Source: Diatrype stigma (lineage: Eukaryota > Ascomycota > Sordariomycetes > Xylariales > Diatrypaceae). From it: a stretch of DNA of 64,000 nt. The position numbers and the translations under genes are program-made. Location: contig JAKJXP020000166.1 of the NCBI GenBank assembly GCA_022225965.2, positions 1-64,000 of the forward strand, read 5' to 3'. Below, in pieces: positions 48,189 to 59,880 of the stretch; position 1 is the first letter of the stretch, and each line of letters starts with the position of its first letter. The notes under the pieces are model-generated. The model had not been told where the DNA came from. It worked only from the letters and a program-made list of their open reading frames with translations, and did not search any database.

Positions 48189-49019
48189 ATGGCGACCCCC
48201 TTCTTCCCCAACATCAATGTCGCAACCAGGGTGGTGGTGGCAACGATGGAGGAGAACGACCCGGTGCTCGAGTTTCTCCGTCAGCCAGGGCGGGTGGTGA
48301 CGAAGAGTCACAACAGTCACGTCAAGAATATCCTCGCCAACGCGGTGAAGGAAATGGTGTGGGATCCGAAGGCTCAAGGGTACGGCATCATTCCCATCAG
48401 CTCGCCGCAGGATAGCCACGTGCGGGTCGACGCTACGATATGGATTTCGACGGCGCCCATGGGCTGGGACATCGACCCCTCCCTGAAGGATGGCTGGTAC
48501 CCGAACCAGCCCCTAGGCACGCTGCAGAACGTTGGCCATCCAGCCTTCCGACCCGTCGTCGTCCTAACGCCGCCACCGAAAACGGGGGGATGGCGAGAGG
48601 AAGAAGTGAGTAGAGAGGAGCTACTGGGACAACATCACCGTCACAGGGGGGAGCAGCGACAGCAACCGGAAGACCAGTCCCAACGGCGGAACCTGCGCCC
48701 ACGCCAGCACCAGCACCAGCGCCAATTCCAGTACCAGTTCCAACCCGCACGGAAGCGCCAGCGAGTGAGCCCGGCCAACGCTGAGGACACACCAAAGAAA
48801 CAAAAGAGATCCTCTGATCATAGTTCCAACTGGGGAACGTTGGCCATTAAGGAAGAGTCGGGGAGCAAGGATAGCCTAGAGCAGTTTATCCCATCCCTGT
48901 CCGAGTCTGGCAACAAGGCGTCCGGCGAGGATGATGTGCCCTCGTCAATGTTGGATTCGGCATTACTCGAAGATGCGGACAATTCACTATTCCCTGGTAC
49001 GGACCTTGAGCGCACTTGA
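48189..49019 (+). CDS. Hypothetical protein with basic, low-complexity C-terminal half
   Basis: Single-exon frame of 276 residues, not recognised. Residues 1-125 look globular (VATRVVVATMEENDPVLEF, GWDIDPSLKDGWYPNQP). Residues about 140-195 are Gln/His/Arg-rich and disordered. KRQRVSPANAEDTPKKQKR (about 197-215) has the look of a bipartite nuclear localisation signal. The C-terminus is Ser/Glu/Asp-rich. The ATG follows a C/A-rich leader typical of fungal genes (ACAGGATAAGAG just before). No domain suggests a function; a nuclear role is inferred only from the basic signal. GC-rich third positions in the N-terminal half support real coding sequence. Confidence 0.6.
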   Translation: MATPFFPNINVATRVVVATMEENDPVLEFLRQPGRVVTKSHNSHVKNILANAVKEMVWDPKAQGYGIIPISSPQDSHVRVDATIWISTAPMGWDIDPSLKDGWYPNQPLGTLQNVGHPAFRPVVVLTPPPKTGGWREEEVSREELLGQHHRHRGEQRQQPEDQSQRRNLRPRQHQHQRQFQYQFQPARKRQRVSPANAEDTPKKQKRSSDHSSNWGTLAIKEESGSKDSLEQFIPSLSESGNKASGEDDVPSSMLDSALLEDADNSLFPGTDLERT

Positions 49020-49772
49020 TGTAGTCTCAGCTTATTACTTTTAAATCTTGGTATGTTCCTGGGGCATAGATTATGCTATAATATTCCCAAGTCATGTTCT
49101 GTCATCACATTAGTTGCCACGACCTGGCAGATGTTGGAAACTCATATGCTCCTACTTGTAAACGTCATTGCTGGCTTGGACTTCTGCATCCATCTTTGGG
49201 TGAGACTCGATGACAGAACAATAATCGGACTTCACTTACCGTGACACATCGCGCTTCTTAGCCAGACCCTATGCTTATCCAGTCGGTTTCATTGGCCCTG
49301 TCTATGCAGATCCATGAGAATGAATGCTGTGATTCATTAACGAGGAGCCGTGAGATGAAGCGTCATTAACATTCATGTTTGCCATCGATGAGCAACCACA
49401 TTCCATGTTTCCCATCGGTGTAGGATAGCGTGGCGATACCTCAGCGTATTGTGCCACCGCAGTGATTTCATTCTACTCAGTATCTTAGCAACTTCCCATA
49501 AATTCCTCAAACAGAACCACCATCCTTCATTTTAGAACCTAGATTTATACCATCATCGATGGTCCACCCTTGAGAACATACTTTATCAAGAAATCTATCA
49601 GAATACTACCAAAGTAGCAAAGACCAGCAGGTGTACGGAGAGCTCCTTACCAATATACATATTCAAGAGGGTCCAAAAGATATCAACTTACTCACACACG
49701 TCTACGTCCTTACGCGACCCAACTTCATTTCGTTGTTCCCCTATCAAGGGAATAAGAACTCCTGCCAGAACA
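49020..49772. other. Intergenic
   Basis: No gene recognised; includes the likely promoter and leader of the small Cys-rich-tail gene. Confidence 0.5.
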
Positions 49773-50069
49773 ATGAGCACGGATGCGGGACGGGCAGCAA
49801 CCGGCGCTGGGCCAGCATCCCAGACCGACTCGCTTAGTACCGTCGGAATAGCTTCTGCCGAGCCATATCTACACCTGCCTACCCAATGGCGACCGCAACG
49901 GGCTTCCGACACTGATAATGCCAACGATGCAATCGGAGACCAGACCGGACATTTGCGCGGCGGGGATGCTGAAGGTTGCTGCGAGGCTTGCTGCTCGGCT
50001 TGGGTTCTATTCTTGCGCTGCTTTCTATGCTGCGGCTGTCACATGGATGATGATGACAGGCATTATTAG
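49773..50069 (+). CDS. Small protein with Cys-rich membrane tail (CYSTM-like)
   Basis: Single-exon frame of 98 residues. Residues 1-65 are hydrophilic and disordered (Ala/Thr/Ser/Asp-rich). The tail GCCEACCSAWVLFLRCFLCC (about 69-88) is a short hydrophobic helix with eight cysteines, followed by GCHMDDDDRHY. This is the layout of CYSTM proteins, which are tail-anchored, probably palmitoylated and often stress-related in plants and fungi. The exact CYSTM consensus cannot be checked here. The A-rich context before the ATG (CCAGAACA) fits a fungal start. A chance frame is the alternative, but the clustering of cysteines in a helix at the C-terminus is hard to get by chance. Confidence 0.5.
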   Translation: MSTDAGRAATGAGPASQTDSLSTVGIASAEPYLHLPTQWRPQRASDTDNANDAIGDQTGHLRGGDAEGCCEACCSAWVLFLRCFLCCGCHMDDDDRHY

Positions 50070-53000
50070 CTGACACTGAACCGGGGTGAGCGACGAAGCG
50101 CATATAGTCATACGGATCAGGAGAATGACACGGGACCCGGTAAACGTTACTGACTAAGAGAATATTTCCTGGTTGGGAAAACGATATCAGTTCCAGACTG
50201 CATAGTGGCTATGACCTGATTTCGATACAAACGCGTTTCGGGGACGGTCTAGTCGTAGGGCTTCCATAACGCAGGGAGAGAAAGGCCCCTGTGACATAAT
50301 ATACGATTTTGCCAACGTAGTTCACTTTACACATACGGCGGCAAAAAAGGCCACCATGCCGGAATGATATGCATACTTGAGGCTCTCTGACCAGAGCAAA
50401 ATGTACCTGTGAAACTAAGGGACATCGATGGTGCTTCAAGAACCACTGTAATGCCATTTACGAGTATGTACCCCGGATATTAGGTTATTCTGTTCACCAG
50501 TATAAAAGTAATCGATGAAGTAGAAAGACGGCCATCCAATCCGGTTGCACAGGACTACTGAGCGAATAGGCGATAGATGGGTAGACAGATAATCCAAACC
50601 AGGGCTCGACGGCCAAACTCCTATCATCAGATGGTCGGTAGCCGACGAGCAGAAGACAGGGCACTTGATATGTTGTGACATCCGTTGATGCAGTTCCGCG
50701 GAAACGGAGCAGCCCTCGCAGCCGATCCCGAGTCATTCCATTCTTTGATCGAAGATAACTATTGGCTGACTGCAAGACTGGCGAAGTCGGCAGCCCATGT
50801 TGTATTATACATATACGTGATCATATCTATCATTGACTCTGTTTGATGCCTACCGAGGTAATATAGACCCGGAGCAGACATTGTTTCGTCACTCGTAAGA
50901 TATAGGCCATATAATTATCGTCTTATCAAATCACCCCGATATGCGGCACATGCCATGCCGGGAAGCCGGGGTGTCGGGCGCTCCGGTTGTGCTGACCGAG
51001 CTGTAGTAGGAGTAGCTCGACCCCCCGCCGCGCCGTGTCTTGGCTGGCGGAGTGGAGACTCGATCCTGCGGCGCAACCATTCTCAGTCGTGCATACATAG
51101 ACTGCAGAATGGCTGTGCCGCAACTAACTACCCCGTGTTACTGCAATGTACGACTTCATCCTTCCCGACGTTCCCGTGGATTCGGTACGAACCGAGGCAA
51201 CTAAACCATATCCCAGTTTTATAATTGCGGTCCGATATCACGACGTTGTATTCGTTTCGGACGTAGAGCTTTGGTAAAGGCTTGCTCTTTGCGTCCTAGC
51301 GTATGGTATGACGTATGTAAGTGTGCAAGTAGGCAAGGAGATAATCTAATTCCTAAGAATTAACTGCGAATGATGACTTGAGCGACGATTACGCGGTTCA
51401 AGCCCAATGAGCGATTTCTTTTTCGGGAACAAGATGGGGTACCTTTCTTACAATTCGAGGTTGGATTTACTGTTAGTCGAGTAGTATACGACCAAACGCC
51501 GATGGTGCACAACCACCAAGTTCCAGTGCAGTTGCTTGAGGTCCCCTTCGCCAGCGGGTCATGTCACTACTATTATAGCTTGGTAAGGTTATACGAATAG
51601 ATGAGTTATGATACGGTGAGCTGGACCTAAGGCTTATTTTCGGATTAGAATGCGGAATACTAATTGAGTATCGGCCACTGCTACACACCTCCAGAATTGG
51701 TATGGACACAATCGTGGTCGTAGCGTCCTAAGATCATGCGTTCGCCCTAAAGCCGAAGACTTTTGCTTTATAAGTTCATTAACTCTGCGGGAGCATGGTA
51801 GCTTATAAACGCCGAACCGTAATTACGGGATGGCGATGCTCTGTATTGGCTGATTACTTCATACATAGTACGACTTCCATATAGGTTTTGGTCGTGTCTT
51901 GCACCACGAGAGCCTAGTAATACCCAGCGAGAAGTTTTTTCTCCCCCCCCCCCCCCGCCCCCTCCCCCTTTCTTATGTTCCTTCTAGTCTTTTCCTTCCC
52001 GACGGCGATACTTACTACTAACAAGTGTCTTCAGCCGAAGCCATTGGCGGCCGGGGCCAGCGTCTCTTCCCCCCCCACATCGTCTTCCCGAAGTTCCACT
52101 GTTGCGTCAAAGCATGGTTCAGACAGCATTTAAGCTATGTATAAGTGGGCTGCATGTTCGGCAGTAGACAGCAGATCGAGACGACAACAAATCTACCGGC
52201 TGCCTCGGTTGATCTATTTTCTTTCTTGGTCTGCATATCACTAGTATCACGAATACGACTTGCCGTGGCGGTATCAATGGCGGTATCCCTGTCATGAAAT
52301 CCCTACTTCTAGTCTAGACTAGAGTTTAGAAGCTCTCTGGATATCCATGATTCAGTGTACTGGGTTAGAGCTTGAAACGGCTAGCTTTAGTACGCAATAC
52401 CCGTCATGGATATTAAGCTCGTCCCTCTCGCATAAGTAGTAGGCTTGGTAAGGCTTGGTAGGCATGTTGAGTTGCTGTTCAGTGTCGAGTGAACGAGTAG
52501 ATCACAGAAGAAGCCACACAGTGCGCTGTATGCTCTGTACTCTCTCAAACTGGACCTTTGCGTCTGGACGTGTATCTCCCAGCAACTAGACTGTGACCGT
52601 TATAGTAGCAGCATAATCCAGGCCACAAAATCGACCGAACGAAGAGTGTTCTTGATCTTGTAACAGGCGGGATCCCACGTGTCCGACCCTGCGAACTTTT
52701 GAAGGGCAATTAAATTGGCGGTAGCTTCAAGGACATCATATCCGCCACTACGCCATAAACCGGGCGGGACACCTAAACACTTGGCCAGATGTCAGATGCC
52801 AGATAGACATATTCTCAAAACCTGCATTGGTTTTCGTCACCTGAGTAGTATTGTCAATGGTATTTGACGAAGACCTATAAATCGAAAGCCTTTGCATACA
52901 CGCTGTCTGCTCTGATGACAGCGGAAAAGCGAATATCTCTGCGTCAGAATCGACTCTGATCAGATGGACAGCATGTTACTCATAATGCTACCTCGGATAC

Positions 53001-53878
53001 CCTCGAAATTTACACTATACGAACCAGACCGTGTCATCAGAATACACTGACTTTGGACTTCTGAGGGGAAGGGACCAGATCTATAGTTAACAAGACACTG
53101 ACCAGGCCGACAACATATCCATGATGATAGGTCGTGTTGCTTACGTGATAACTTGAATGCTTGTGTAATCAGATCGGGGCTAAGGGGTTAGGGGCTACGC
53201 AAACTGCGATAGAGGAAACCCCGAAGAATGAAAGATTCGAAAAGATGAGAGGTCATCAGAAACCCCTAGAAAGCACCGGATTGATGCCATGGTCGGTCGC
53301 TTGCAGTAAGAGGGTGGCTAATAAGTGGTTGTAAGGTTGCAGGGTACATGCGGAAAGAGGCCGTACAGTGCATTCCGTGATATTCCAACTGGAGCTTGGG
53401 TCCGGGGCAGACCCTACTACGGCGGTATACGTTACCTACTACACCTAGCCAGACATGCCAAACCATCTACCCTCTTCTAGACCGCGTAACTGCCCACCCA
53501 AGCTCACTAATCTGGTACTACCACGTAGTAGTCGTCGTTAATATTGGATACTCAGCGATGCTAATGTATCATTACCATGGCTGGTTGTCGTCATTCACCT
53601 ATACTCCACCTGAATCGCTCCATAACCCCTGCGGTGCTAACACCTATCTGCTATGAATCGCTCTATAACGCCTACGGAGTTAACAGGGCAAGCGGTAAAC
53701 AGAATGATGAAAAATGGGTTGGTATGATGTATATAAATAAGGAGCTTCGCAAGCGGGTGGAAAACGAGCCTGAAGAAGAAAACCTTCCTCATCAAAGAAC
53801 CATCCAAGCAAAAGCACGCAACAGAAGACAAGACAGACACTCACCTGCTATCTCCCAGCTAATCATCCACCTTTCACA
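50070..53878. other. 3.8-kb intergenic stretch
   Basis: Balanced DNA with short unlinked frames and no recognisable gene. A C-rich tract (TTTTTTCTCCCCCCCCCCCC) lies at about 51,935-51,960. A 31-bp imperfect direct duplication (53,612-53,642 and 53,655-53,685) precedes the alcohol dehydrogenase promoter. Confidence 0.5.
53730..53739 (+). promoter_or_regulatory. TATA box of the alcohol dehydrogenase
   Basis: TATATAAATA sits 140 bp before the ATG, followed by an A/C-rich leader with few G (CAAGACAGACACTCACC), typical of strongly expressed fungal genes. Confidence 0.55.
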
Positions 53879-55107
53879 ATGGGATCCATGACCACAACGA
53901 AGTTCCAAGGCTGGCTCGGCCTCGACGCTGAGGCCGTCAATGGCAACATGAAATGGGGAGAATTCGAGCCCAAGAAGTGGACGGAGGATGACGTCGACAT
54001 CGAGATTTCGCACTGCGGTATCTGCGGTTCAGATATGCATGTTCTGAAGAGCGGATGGGGCCCAACCCCGTATCGTAAGTCTTTCACTTCACCATCCACC
54101 ACCCAGCTCCGGCGTCTCCTATGCTTTGACCACGAGCGTCCTCCCCTCCTCCAACGAGCTCGTCCAAGGAGAAGATGAAAGATGTGCTAATAATCCTCTT
54201 TCGAACAGCTTGCGTCGTCGGCCACGAGATCGTGGGCCGTGCTGCTCGCGTGGGTAAGAACGTCACGCACATCAAGGTCGGAGACCAGGTGGGCGTGGGT
54301 GCGCAGGCACGTAGCTGCGGCAAGAAGGATTGCTTTGAATGCTCAAGGAGCCTGGAACCCCACTGCCCCCACAACGTCAACACGTACGGCAGCATCTACC
54401 CAGACGGGGAGGGCAAGTCGTACGGAGGGTACGCGGACTACAACCGGACGAACGGGCGGTTCGTGTTCAAGATCCCAGAGGGCCTCGATCCGGCGGCCGC
54501 CGCCCCCATGCTTTGCGCCGGTATCACGGTGTTCGCCCCTCTTCGCCGTAACGGCTGCGGACCGGGCAAGCGCGTGGGCATTGTCGGTGTCGGCGGCCTG
54601 GGCCACTTCGGTGTGCTGTTCGCCAAGGCGCTGGGCGCTGACCGCGTGGTGGGCATTTCGCGACGTGGCGATAAGAAGGCAGATGTGCTCAAGCTGGGCG
54701 CGGATGCTTACATCGCGACGGCCGAGGACAAGGATTGGGCGACCAAGAACGCGGGCTCACTCGATCTCATCATCTCGACTGTGTCGAACGAGAACATGCC
54801 GCTCGACGGCTACATCAACCTGCTGGCCACGCAGGGCACGATCATCCAGGTTGGCGCGCCCGACGGCGGCCGCCTGCCCAACATCAACGCCTTCCAGCTG
54901 CTCCTCAAGGGCATCAAGGTCGGCGGCAGCTTGATCGGTGCTCCCTCGGAAATCAGGGAGATGTTGGCGCTGGCCGCCGAGAAGAAGATTCAGCCTTGGA
55001 TCCAGGAGCGCCCGCTTAAGGACGCCAACCAGGCCATCATCGACATGGAGGAAGGCAAGGCCCGTTACCGCTACGTCCTGGTCAACGAAAACTTCGGCAA
55101 GCACTAG
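53879..55107 (+). CDS. Zinc-dependent, NADP-type alcohol dehydrogenase (ADH6/cinnamyl alcohol dehydrogenase type), 2 exons
   Basis: Would reduce a range of aldehydes to alcohols with NADPH. Exons are 53,879-54,074 and 54,209-55,107, giving 364 residues, near the 360 of yeast Adh6. The 134-bp intron (donor GTAAGT, acceptor AACAG) joins TPY to PCVVGHEIVGRAARVG. The catalytic zinc ligands are in HCGICGSDMH (Cys about 47) and GHE. The structural zinc cysteines are in SCGKKDCFECSRSLEPHC. The Rossmann motif is VGVGGLGHFG. KSYGGYADY is the conserved family motif. The start is MGSMTTTKFQGW; the second Met is less likely. The C-terminus MEEGKARYRYVLVN is typical of the group. The gene is intact and has high third-position GC. 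Confidence 0.95.
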
Positions 55108-56451
55108 AGAAGAAAGGAAGGTTGGATACACAAAGCAGGCGCTTGGGTTAATAGATTGCAGGCCAGAATGGGTTCATTAGGTCTATACTTCTCCTTTTTG
55201 GTCGGTCCATTTTCAAGTAGGATTGTTGACGATGAATGATGGGCGCACATATACAATAGACTAGGATCAGATAGAGGAATGAAGATACGTGGTATGATAA
55301 GAACTGTCTGGCAACAATTGTCTGGTATATATATGTGAATACATAAGAGACAGGAGGAAAACCAGGACCGACCTGAGCAGGCGGCCGGTGGTTATACTTA
55401 CGAATGAATGATGGGGAAAGGAGCCATCAAGGTCATGGCAACACCTGCAACCATCAAGGTTCAAGTTGGCGTCAACAAGCTTAGTAATTAGTGCCAACTG
55501 CGTCTGACGTCTGTCTGTGAAGGTATTAGCCTCCCATACTCAACCCCATACTCAACGGGTTACAGCATACGGCGCAGCAAGAGTGGAGGTGTGCATACAT
55601 AAATCTACCTTGCGAAGGATTCACCTTACGAAGGATGCATATAAGCTCATAGGCTCACAGTCGACGAGCTGAGCCTACTTGGAGTTAACCAATGATTTAC
55701 GGGGGGTATCGTGAATCTGGAAGCACACAATATTGAGTCTCATAATATTGGCCATAAAACCCCCTATGCCTATAGAATTTACCTTCGAGGCTACCACTGC
55801 TCTCAGCGTGCCATGGAATGAAGTCTAGCGGTTAATAACGCGATAGTTACGACGGCTACATACCTACATACTACATACAATATATATAATATATACATAT
55901 GTGCACACATACATACCTAGGTATACACATATACACATACACACACATACACATTCATAATTCCAGGTTCCAAGATGCCCAGAGCTGCTCGTTACACTGC
56001 ATGTCCTCGTGCCTCCCTGGACCCTCTGCGAACAGGGTGACGAGATGACCAGGTGGGCGCAGACACAGCTACTATGTAGATACGTACGTGTGTATGTACG
56101 TACATACATAGAGGTAGGTAGTTAGAACCAATCCTGGCAGCTTCTGCGCTGTTCTGGCTGTGCCCCACCTTCACCTAGGTGAGCAACCCCGCCTAACTAA
56201 CTGCTAACTGCTGACTGCTAACTTATGTACATCGTTAACTGGTAGGTAACTAAATTGTCAGCTTGGAGAGCTTCCCGCTTTCGAGGCTGCATACCAGTAC
56301 CTCCTACTACCTACATACCTACATACCTACATACGTCGTTCGCGAACTTCATTCATACTTACTTAAGGTTCCGTTTCTTGGAATCTTGTCTTGTTTAGTT
56401 CCCGGCTGCACTCGACCTTCCGATCCTCGCCTCAGGTGGGCGCATCCAGCT
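55108..56451. other. Intergenic with short ACATAC-type repeats
   Basis: The ADH 3' flank, then CATAC/ACCTACAT runs at about 55,860-55,960 and an 8-bp repeat ACCTACAT at 56,305-56,335. CTAACTGCTAACTGCTGACTG at about 56,194-56,220 is a small tandem repeat. No gene seen. Confidence 0.55.
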
Positions 56452-57711
56452 ATGGCAAGTAAAGGGAAGGAAGCGGCCGCTACCGGGTACGAATATTTTC
56501 ATTTCCCTTTTCAGGATCCCAGCGTCCCCCTCTTATGCCGCTCCAATCCTCGCTGCTGTCTCTCTGTCTTCGCTAACCGAATGAACCCCGTGAGTGCAGG
56601 AAAGATGCGGCAGATGCGAACCCTAGAGGCATCCCGAAGGCGCCTTTCGTCGATAAAGTCGAGGACTATGTTTCGTCACGGGAAGAGGTCGAGTCGACGC
56701 TGCGCAGCTTCCAGGAGATGATTTCGTACGTGCCACATGAGCCTGCAGACCCCCCTTGCTCTGCTTCATGTCTCAAGCCTGAGGGGGGAGAAGGGGAGAC
56801 AGGGGAGAAACAAAGTCGGGTTGCAGTATACGCGGGGTCGGGATCGGCATACTGACCATACAACCTACAAACGAAACAGGAAATACCAATTCATGGAGCT
56901 CAACCTCCAGCGCCGAGTTGCCGGGTTGAAGGACAAGATGCCCGACATCCAGAAGACCCTGGATACAGTCCGGTTCCTGAAGACGAGAAGCGTATGATGC
57001 TCCCTCCCGATGCAGGTCCTGGACGACGCGCTGGTAGAGGTCCGGGTGCAGGCTGACAGGGAGATGGATGCGACAGGGAGAGACCGATCCCATCGATACG
57101 ACGTTCGAGCTCAACGACACACTGTATGCCAAAGCCTCTATACCACCAACCGACGAGGTCTACTTGTGGCTCGGGGTATGTTCTCAGATATGATATCACT
57201 TCCTCACCCATACAAAAAAGCCCCTGTGTGATGCGGGCTATGTGGGTATGCGGGGGGTGGAACTGCAGAGCGTAGAGTGCTAAACGAACGAACGACGAGT
57301 AGGCAAATGTCATGTTGTCGTACCCGGTCGACGAGGCGGAGACTCTCCTGACGACAAAGCTGGCAGCCGCGAAACAGAGCTACGAGAACTGCGAGGAGGA
57401 TTTGGATTTCTTGCGGGAACAGATAACGGTAAGCTGCCACTAGGCTGTTTTTGTTTTTGTTTCGCTGATGTCACCAATCACGTCTTGTTCCATGCCGTGC
57501 CATGCCATGGCATCAATCACTCAACCGGTGGCCCGCGGGACTTCAAAACAGGAGCGGGGCTAATGTCATATGGTGCATCTAGACTATGGAGGTGGCTGTG
57601 GCGCGGGTCTACAACTGGGATGTCGTGCAGAAACGAAAAGAGAAGGCGGAGGAGGATGGCAAAGGGAAAGGAAAGGGGGTAAAGGACGGCAATGACCAGC
57701 CAAACGGTTGA
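56452..57711 (+). CDS. PAC10: Prefoldin subunit 3 (PAC10/VBP1), 6 exons
   Basis: Alpha-type subunit of the cytosolic prefoldin hexamer that passes unfolded actin and tubulin to the chaperonin CCT. Exons are 56,452-56,486, 56,600-56,725, 56,880-56,991, 57,077-57,175, 57,303-57,428 and 57,583-57,711, giving 208 residues with consistent phase. N-terminal part: GIPKAPFVDKVEDYV. First coiled coil: KYQFMELNLQRRVAGLKDKM. The beta-hairpin core includes TFELNDTLYAKASIPPTDEV and YLWLGANVMLSYPVDEAETL. The second coiled coil runs AKQSYENCEEDLDFLREQIT to ARVYNWDVVQKRKEK. The tail is Lys/Gly-rich. All features match eukaryotic prefoldin 3. The stop codon is only 6 bp from a Copia retrotransposon, so the natural 3' UTR and terminator are displaced. 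Confidence 0.93.
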
Positions 57712-57717
57712 GAAGCT

Positions 57718-57750
57718 TCTAGGATTAGCTGGAAAAAGGGACAAATTCCT
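57718..57750 (+). repeat. Start of the Copia 5' LTR
   Basis: The 33 bases here are identical to the last 33 bases of the window (63,968-64,000). The right end of this LTR cannot be fixed because the 3' copy is cut; it lies somewhere before the gag start at 58,878. Confidence 0.8.
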
Positions 57751-58877
57751 ACTGGCTACGGAAGATTCCAGCACCTTCTAGACCGTATAATAACGTAATT
57801 ATATAATTACGAGCTTACGTGGCTATAGGGGTTCTGCCCCTGGGCAAAAACATACTAAGCCTAAAAGGAAACAGCTGCTGGGGAATAGGGGGGCCCGTCC
57901 CCCTATCCAGAAAATTCTATAACCTTTCATAACCTTCCATAACTCCTTATAAGCCTAATACTTACAGCGGCTTATCCAGTATAAATATAAGTGCCTGCCG
58001 CTTATAAATAGCTGTAATATAATGAATAGAATTACGAAAAATCGTACATACAGACTTGTCCATATATAGTATTTACAGTGAAATCCTTATACTCTTTTGC
58101 TTACCTTATACAGCTAAAATCCTTTCACTGCTTAGATCTTATAAGTTATAAGCTCCGGCTAGTACCCATTTTAGCACTTAAATACAAAAGACCACCTCCT
58201 GAAAAATTACCTATATCACTTAAGCTTTAGCGCCTTATAGAAGTTATAGTACCCATTATATATATCCCCGAATACAGAAACAGCCATCAGAAGCTCCTTA
58301 CGGTTTTCCGAAAAGACCTACCTTAAAGGAAAACAACAATATTTTCCTCTTTTTTCCACATAACCTTTATTACTTTATATTTCGGTCCATACTAAACCAA
58401 ATCGGGAAATTTCTTTACTCCCGGAAACCTTAATATTTGAATAATTGAATTCTAAAGGGGTTTTCCAATATCGTTACTTACCAGCGAAATAAAAATTAAT
58501 ACAAAAAAGAATATCTGGAAGCCAGATAATTTATACCTTAAACAACGGATACCCCCCCCCTATCTCGACCAAACCTTAACCGATTAGGTCGAAACCTTTA
58601 TCATTCGAATCCTCTTGAATTTTATATTTAGATTTTAAGACAGTTTCTTTCTATTTTTATTATTCGTCGAAAGAAAAATCTTTCTGTTACTAGGAAGATA
58701 ATTACCCATCTATTACCATTTTCTCCCGACTAATACTCGGCTATATCTCAACAATTAGCCGTCCGATTTCAGAACTTTTTACACCATTCGAACCGTCAAA
58801 AAGTTTACTTTCTGATTTTAATACGGTTTAATCCTACCATCACTTTCCGTCGAAATAGAAATTCTTTTTAACCAATA

Positions 58878-59880
58878 ATGGCCAACAGCCTTGCTAATAG
58901 CCGCTTTGTTTCCCTTAAAGGTTCAGAAAATTACGAAATCTGGGCCATTAAAACTAAGGCTCATTTAATTCGGGACGGCCTAAATAAAGCCCTAACCGAA
59001 TCCGTTGGAAAAAGCTTAACGCAAACGGATAATAATAAAGCCTTAGCTATTATTCAGTTGCTTTGTAATAAAGGTTCCTTAATTTATATAAAATCCATTA
59101 CAAGCTGCAAAAAAGCTTAAACAGTCCTAGAAAAACAATACAAACCGTCCGGCTTTATAACCGAATTTCTTTTATTAAAGGAATTCTTTAATTCTTCGGT
59201 AAAAGATTTCGATTCCATGGAGGCCTATCTGAATAAATTACGGTTTATAATAAACGAATTAAAGGTTAACGACCTGGAATTGCCGGATAAGGTAATTATA
59301 GCGTAAGTATTAAATTCCTTACCGAAGGCATATAAACCCTTCGTTCAAAATATTACATAATCCCTCCGGCAGGACTCCAACGCCGTCACTTCCGATACCT
59401 TATTTTCTTTCCTATTGGATAAATCTAGGGGCCTAGAAAAAAAGGGGCAGATTTTCCTGTTAAAAGGAAAAAACAGTTGGAAAAAGAAGCAGCAGCCGTA
59501 TTGCGGCCATTGCAAAATTCCTGGCCACCAGGAAAAAGACTGTTATTTTCTGCACCCCAACAAGGCTCCGAAAAGCTAGAAGGACCGGCAGAATAATCGG
59601 GTAAAAAAGTCCGGCCCGAAAACCGGCCCCAAAAATAAACGGCCGGAAAAAAAACCGGAGGAAAATAATAAACCCTCGAAGCGGAAGGAACGAGAGAAAA
59701 AGCAGGAAGAACTGCTAGGGGCCCTAATCGATACAGACGACGAAGAAAATCAGGTTAATACAATAACCGAAGAATCGACGTCCGTAGAAATAAATCAGCT
59801 AAACCAGGATTTAACTGATCTGGACCCCTTATTTCCTCCTACTCCGAAAGGAATGAATATAGACGAGCCTGAAATTATTT
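58878..59880 (+). pseudogene. Copia gag remnant
   Basis: Begins MANSLANSRFVSLKGSENYE at 58,878, the usual Copia Gag opening (a Lys-Gly then a Tyr-x-x-Trp segment). The first stop is after 80 codons (59,118, from CAG or CAA), and further TAA/TAG follow. The zinc knuckle near 59,502 is intact. A Lys/Arg/Glu-rich stretch follows it. Confidence 0.8.

Noticed and set aside
54239..54934. 231-codon Arg/Ser/Thr-rich frame
   Set aside because: Alternative-frame shadow of the alcohol dehydrogenase.
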